Assembly (NCBI GenBank): GCA_016839955.1
Contig: JAEOTI010000202.1
Location: 1-6,258, forward strand
Direction: 5' to 3'
Origin: Candidatus Hodarchaeota archaeon
Lineage (GTDB): Archaea; Asgardarchaeota; Heimdallarchaeia; Hodarchaeales; YT1-057
DNA: 6,258 nucleotides
The position numbers and the translations under genes were made by a program. Below, piece after piece: positions 4,967 to 6,258 of this stretch (positions are counted from its first letter, which is position 1; the number at the start of each line of letters is the position of its first letter). A model generated the notes under the pieces. That model ran no database searches and had not been told where the DNA came from. It was given only the letters and a program-made list of their open reading frames with translations.

Positions 4967-6258
4967 ATGAATGAAACAATTTGCCCATCTTGTAATAAAA
5001 CTATAAAAGGGGTCCAAAAGTATTGTCCATTCTGTGGAGTACCTTTAACTTCTGTAGAACAACATAAACCTTCTCCCACAGAACAATTACAATCAAAGCC
5101 TATTGAAGACGATTCTACAACTTGTTTTTCTTGTGGAAAGAAAATTCCAACAAAAGACGATTACTGTAGTTTTTGTGGAGCAGAAAAGTACAAGCTTCAA
5201 CCACCTTCAACAACTTCAACTGCTCAAAACACAGTACAATGTCTCAAGTGTAAAGGAAAGAGTCCAATAAACTTTAGTTACTGTCATCAATGCGGCCACC
5301 CCCTTCCCCAGGGCTTATCCGGTGTTGATGAGTTCCTTCAAGGTAAAAAATTTAGCGGTTTTGAAATCCCTTTAACATCTCTAGCAATACCTTTGATTAA
5401 ACCCTCAGATGCAGTGTTACTAAGCCATATTGTAGATCAACAGGGTTCAAAATCATCCTTTCCTTATAAAGTTAGAATGCTTACAACTCCAAATTTTGGA
5501 GTGGAAGTCCAAACAAATAGTTCACTGACAACTGCAATAACAAAAACTCTAAGTTCAGGCAATCTTCTAAGTTTTATAGTTATAACACTCTTAGTTTCAT
5601 TAATTTATTCTCTTTGGATGACTGTTCTAATTTCTGTTGAAGAAGAAGATACCATTCTTCTTTCAGAATTGTCTACGGCTCTAGCGAAGGGCATTTTCCC
5701 TAACAATTTCAAAGATCTTGAAACATCCCTAACAACGGAACGATTTTCCGCCATATATGTTGAATCTATCCCTTATTCAATTCTTGTAGCTATTATCTTG
5801 GTTGCTCCAAGTTTTATCCTATCAGTGCTAATTTTCAAAAAAGATGAATCTCTTATAGAATATCGCGTGACCCCTTTTTCGGTTGGTTTTTCATTCATTT
5901 TTTCTTTGATTGTACCAGCACTTGTTCAACCTGGTTATCCCACCTCTAGGGAGCAAATTCCCCCTAAACATCTCAGTCGCTCTTACGCAATAGGACTTTC
6001 TGTAACTGAAGGATTTACATTTATTCTCTTTTTACTTGTTGTTGGACTAACTACCGGTGAATATGATATAGGGTTACCTGCAGATGTTTCTGCACATCTA
6101 GCACTTGCATTTATTTTTACAGCTTGGGCATGTCTTTTTTTTACCTTCCCGTTTGCAAACCCTATGTTCAGAAATGTCTTAAACTATCACAGTCGAATGT
6201 ATTATCTCTTTTTAGCTATGACATCTATTTTCATTCTTTTTTACTGGTTTTTCTATGG
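4967..6258 (+). CDS. Triple zinc-ribbon polytopic membrane protein, possibly M50-like pseudoprotease (runs off right edge)
   Basis: An uninterrupted frame of 430 codons, open at the right end. Three zinc ribbons lead: C6/C9/C20/C23, C53/C56/C67/C70 and C92/C95/C106/C109, each CxxC-x10-CxxC, joined by Pro/Ser/Thr/Gln-rich linkers. A soluble region (115-198) follows, then hydrophobic segments near 200-224, 267-290, 303-321, 340-362, 376-399 and 411-430. The membrane part follows the layout of archaeal site-2 (M50) proteases. A segment PSFILSVLIFKK (281-292) matches the place of FLLHELAHK, IEYR follows as the conserved A-E-Y/F-R, QPG (321-323) matches the APG motif, TEG (347-349) the AGP turn, and PFANPMF (395-401) the PFxPLDG turn. 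All catalytic residues are replaced (SVLIF for HExxH, M400 for Asp), so it should be inactive as a protease. The M50 link is my inference from pattern memory. The zinc ribbons and membrane topology are plain in the sequence. The ATG at 4967 is supported by a TATA box; ATG at 4971 is out of frame. Confidence 0.8.
   Translation, partial: MNETICPSCNKTIKGVQKYCPFCGVPLTSVEQHKPSPTEQLQSKPIEDDSTTCFSCGKKIPTKDDYCSFCGAEKYKLQPPSTTSTAQNTVQCLKCKGKSPINFSYCHQCGHPLPQGLSGVDEFLQGKKFSGFEIPLTSLAIPLIKPSDAVLLSHIVDQQGSKSSFPYKVRMLTTPNFGVEVQTNSSLTTAITKTLSSGNLLSFIVITLLVSLIYSLWMTVLISVEEEDTILLSELSTALAKGIFPNNFKDLETSLTTERFSAIYVESIPYSILVAIILVAPSFILSVLIFKKDESLIEYRVTPFSVGFSFIFSLIVPALVQPGYPTSREQIPPKHLSRSYAIGLSVTEGFTFILFLLVVGLTTGEYDIGLPADVSAHLALAFIFTAWACLFFTFPFANPMFRNVLNYHSRMYYLFLAMTSIFILFYWFFY

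Noticed and set aside
4967..6258. Active zinc metalloprotease call for the right-edge protein
   Set aside because: No HExxH occurs anywhere in the visible part; the matching place reads SVLIF, so only a degenerate M50-like call is offered.
1..6258. CRISPR array, insertion sequence or integrase site
   Set aside because: No regularly spaced repeats, terminal inverted repeats, transposase or integrase motifs were seen.

Overview
This 6.3 kb AT-rich window looks archaeal. Several genes appear to use TTG starts, others follow TATA-like boxes or carry a near-perfect GGAGGTGA Shine-Dalgarno site, and the proteins are rich in zinc ribbons. The mix of an AcuC-type histone deacetylase, a Maf pyrophosphatase, a DedA-type membrane protein, an M29-type metalloenzyme and zinc-ribbon membrane proteins would suit an Asgard-type or related archaeon. 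That placement is inference from gene content; no rRNA or other taxonomic marker is present.

Left block, minus strand, 1-1327: an M29/NicX-like metalloenzyme is followed about 50 bases downstream by the 5' part of a radical SAM gene that runs off the left edge. Middle block, plus strand, 1557-3454: a DedA/VTT membrane protein and a Maf nucleotide pyrophosphatase form a likely operon with a 24-base gap. They are followed by a separate small zinc-ribbon gene with its own structured leader. Right block: the deacetylase (3544-4710, minus) converges on the zinc-ribbon gene. It diverges from a large gene that starts at 4967 and leaves the window open at its 3' end. That gene encodes three paired-CxxC zinc ribbons followed by six membrane segments.

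The most interesting points are as follows. (1) The membrane part of the right-edge protein resembles archaeal site-2 proteases (M50), but the place where HExxH should stand reads SVLIF, so it may be a zinc-ribbon pseudoprotease. (2) The Maf protein has a cysteine-rich tail preceded by an in-frame internal Shine-Dalgarno and ATG, almost the same as the start signal of the next gene. This could give a separate 29-residue peptide. (3) The divergent control region 1328-1556 holds a 12-bp perfect palindrome, and a second inverted repeat lies just downstream of the TATA box. (4) The small zinc-ribbon gene has a hairpin leader.

The genes do not form one obvious pathway. Housekeeping (Maf), membrane (DedA), peptide or aromatic metabolism (M29/NicX) and deacetylation functions sit side by side. 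No CRISPR array, insertion sequence, tRNA or rRNA was seen.
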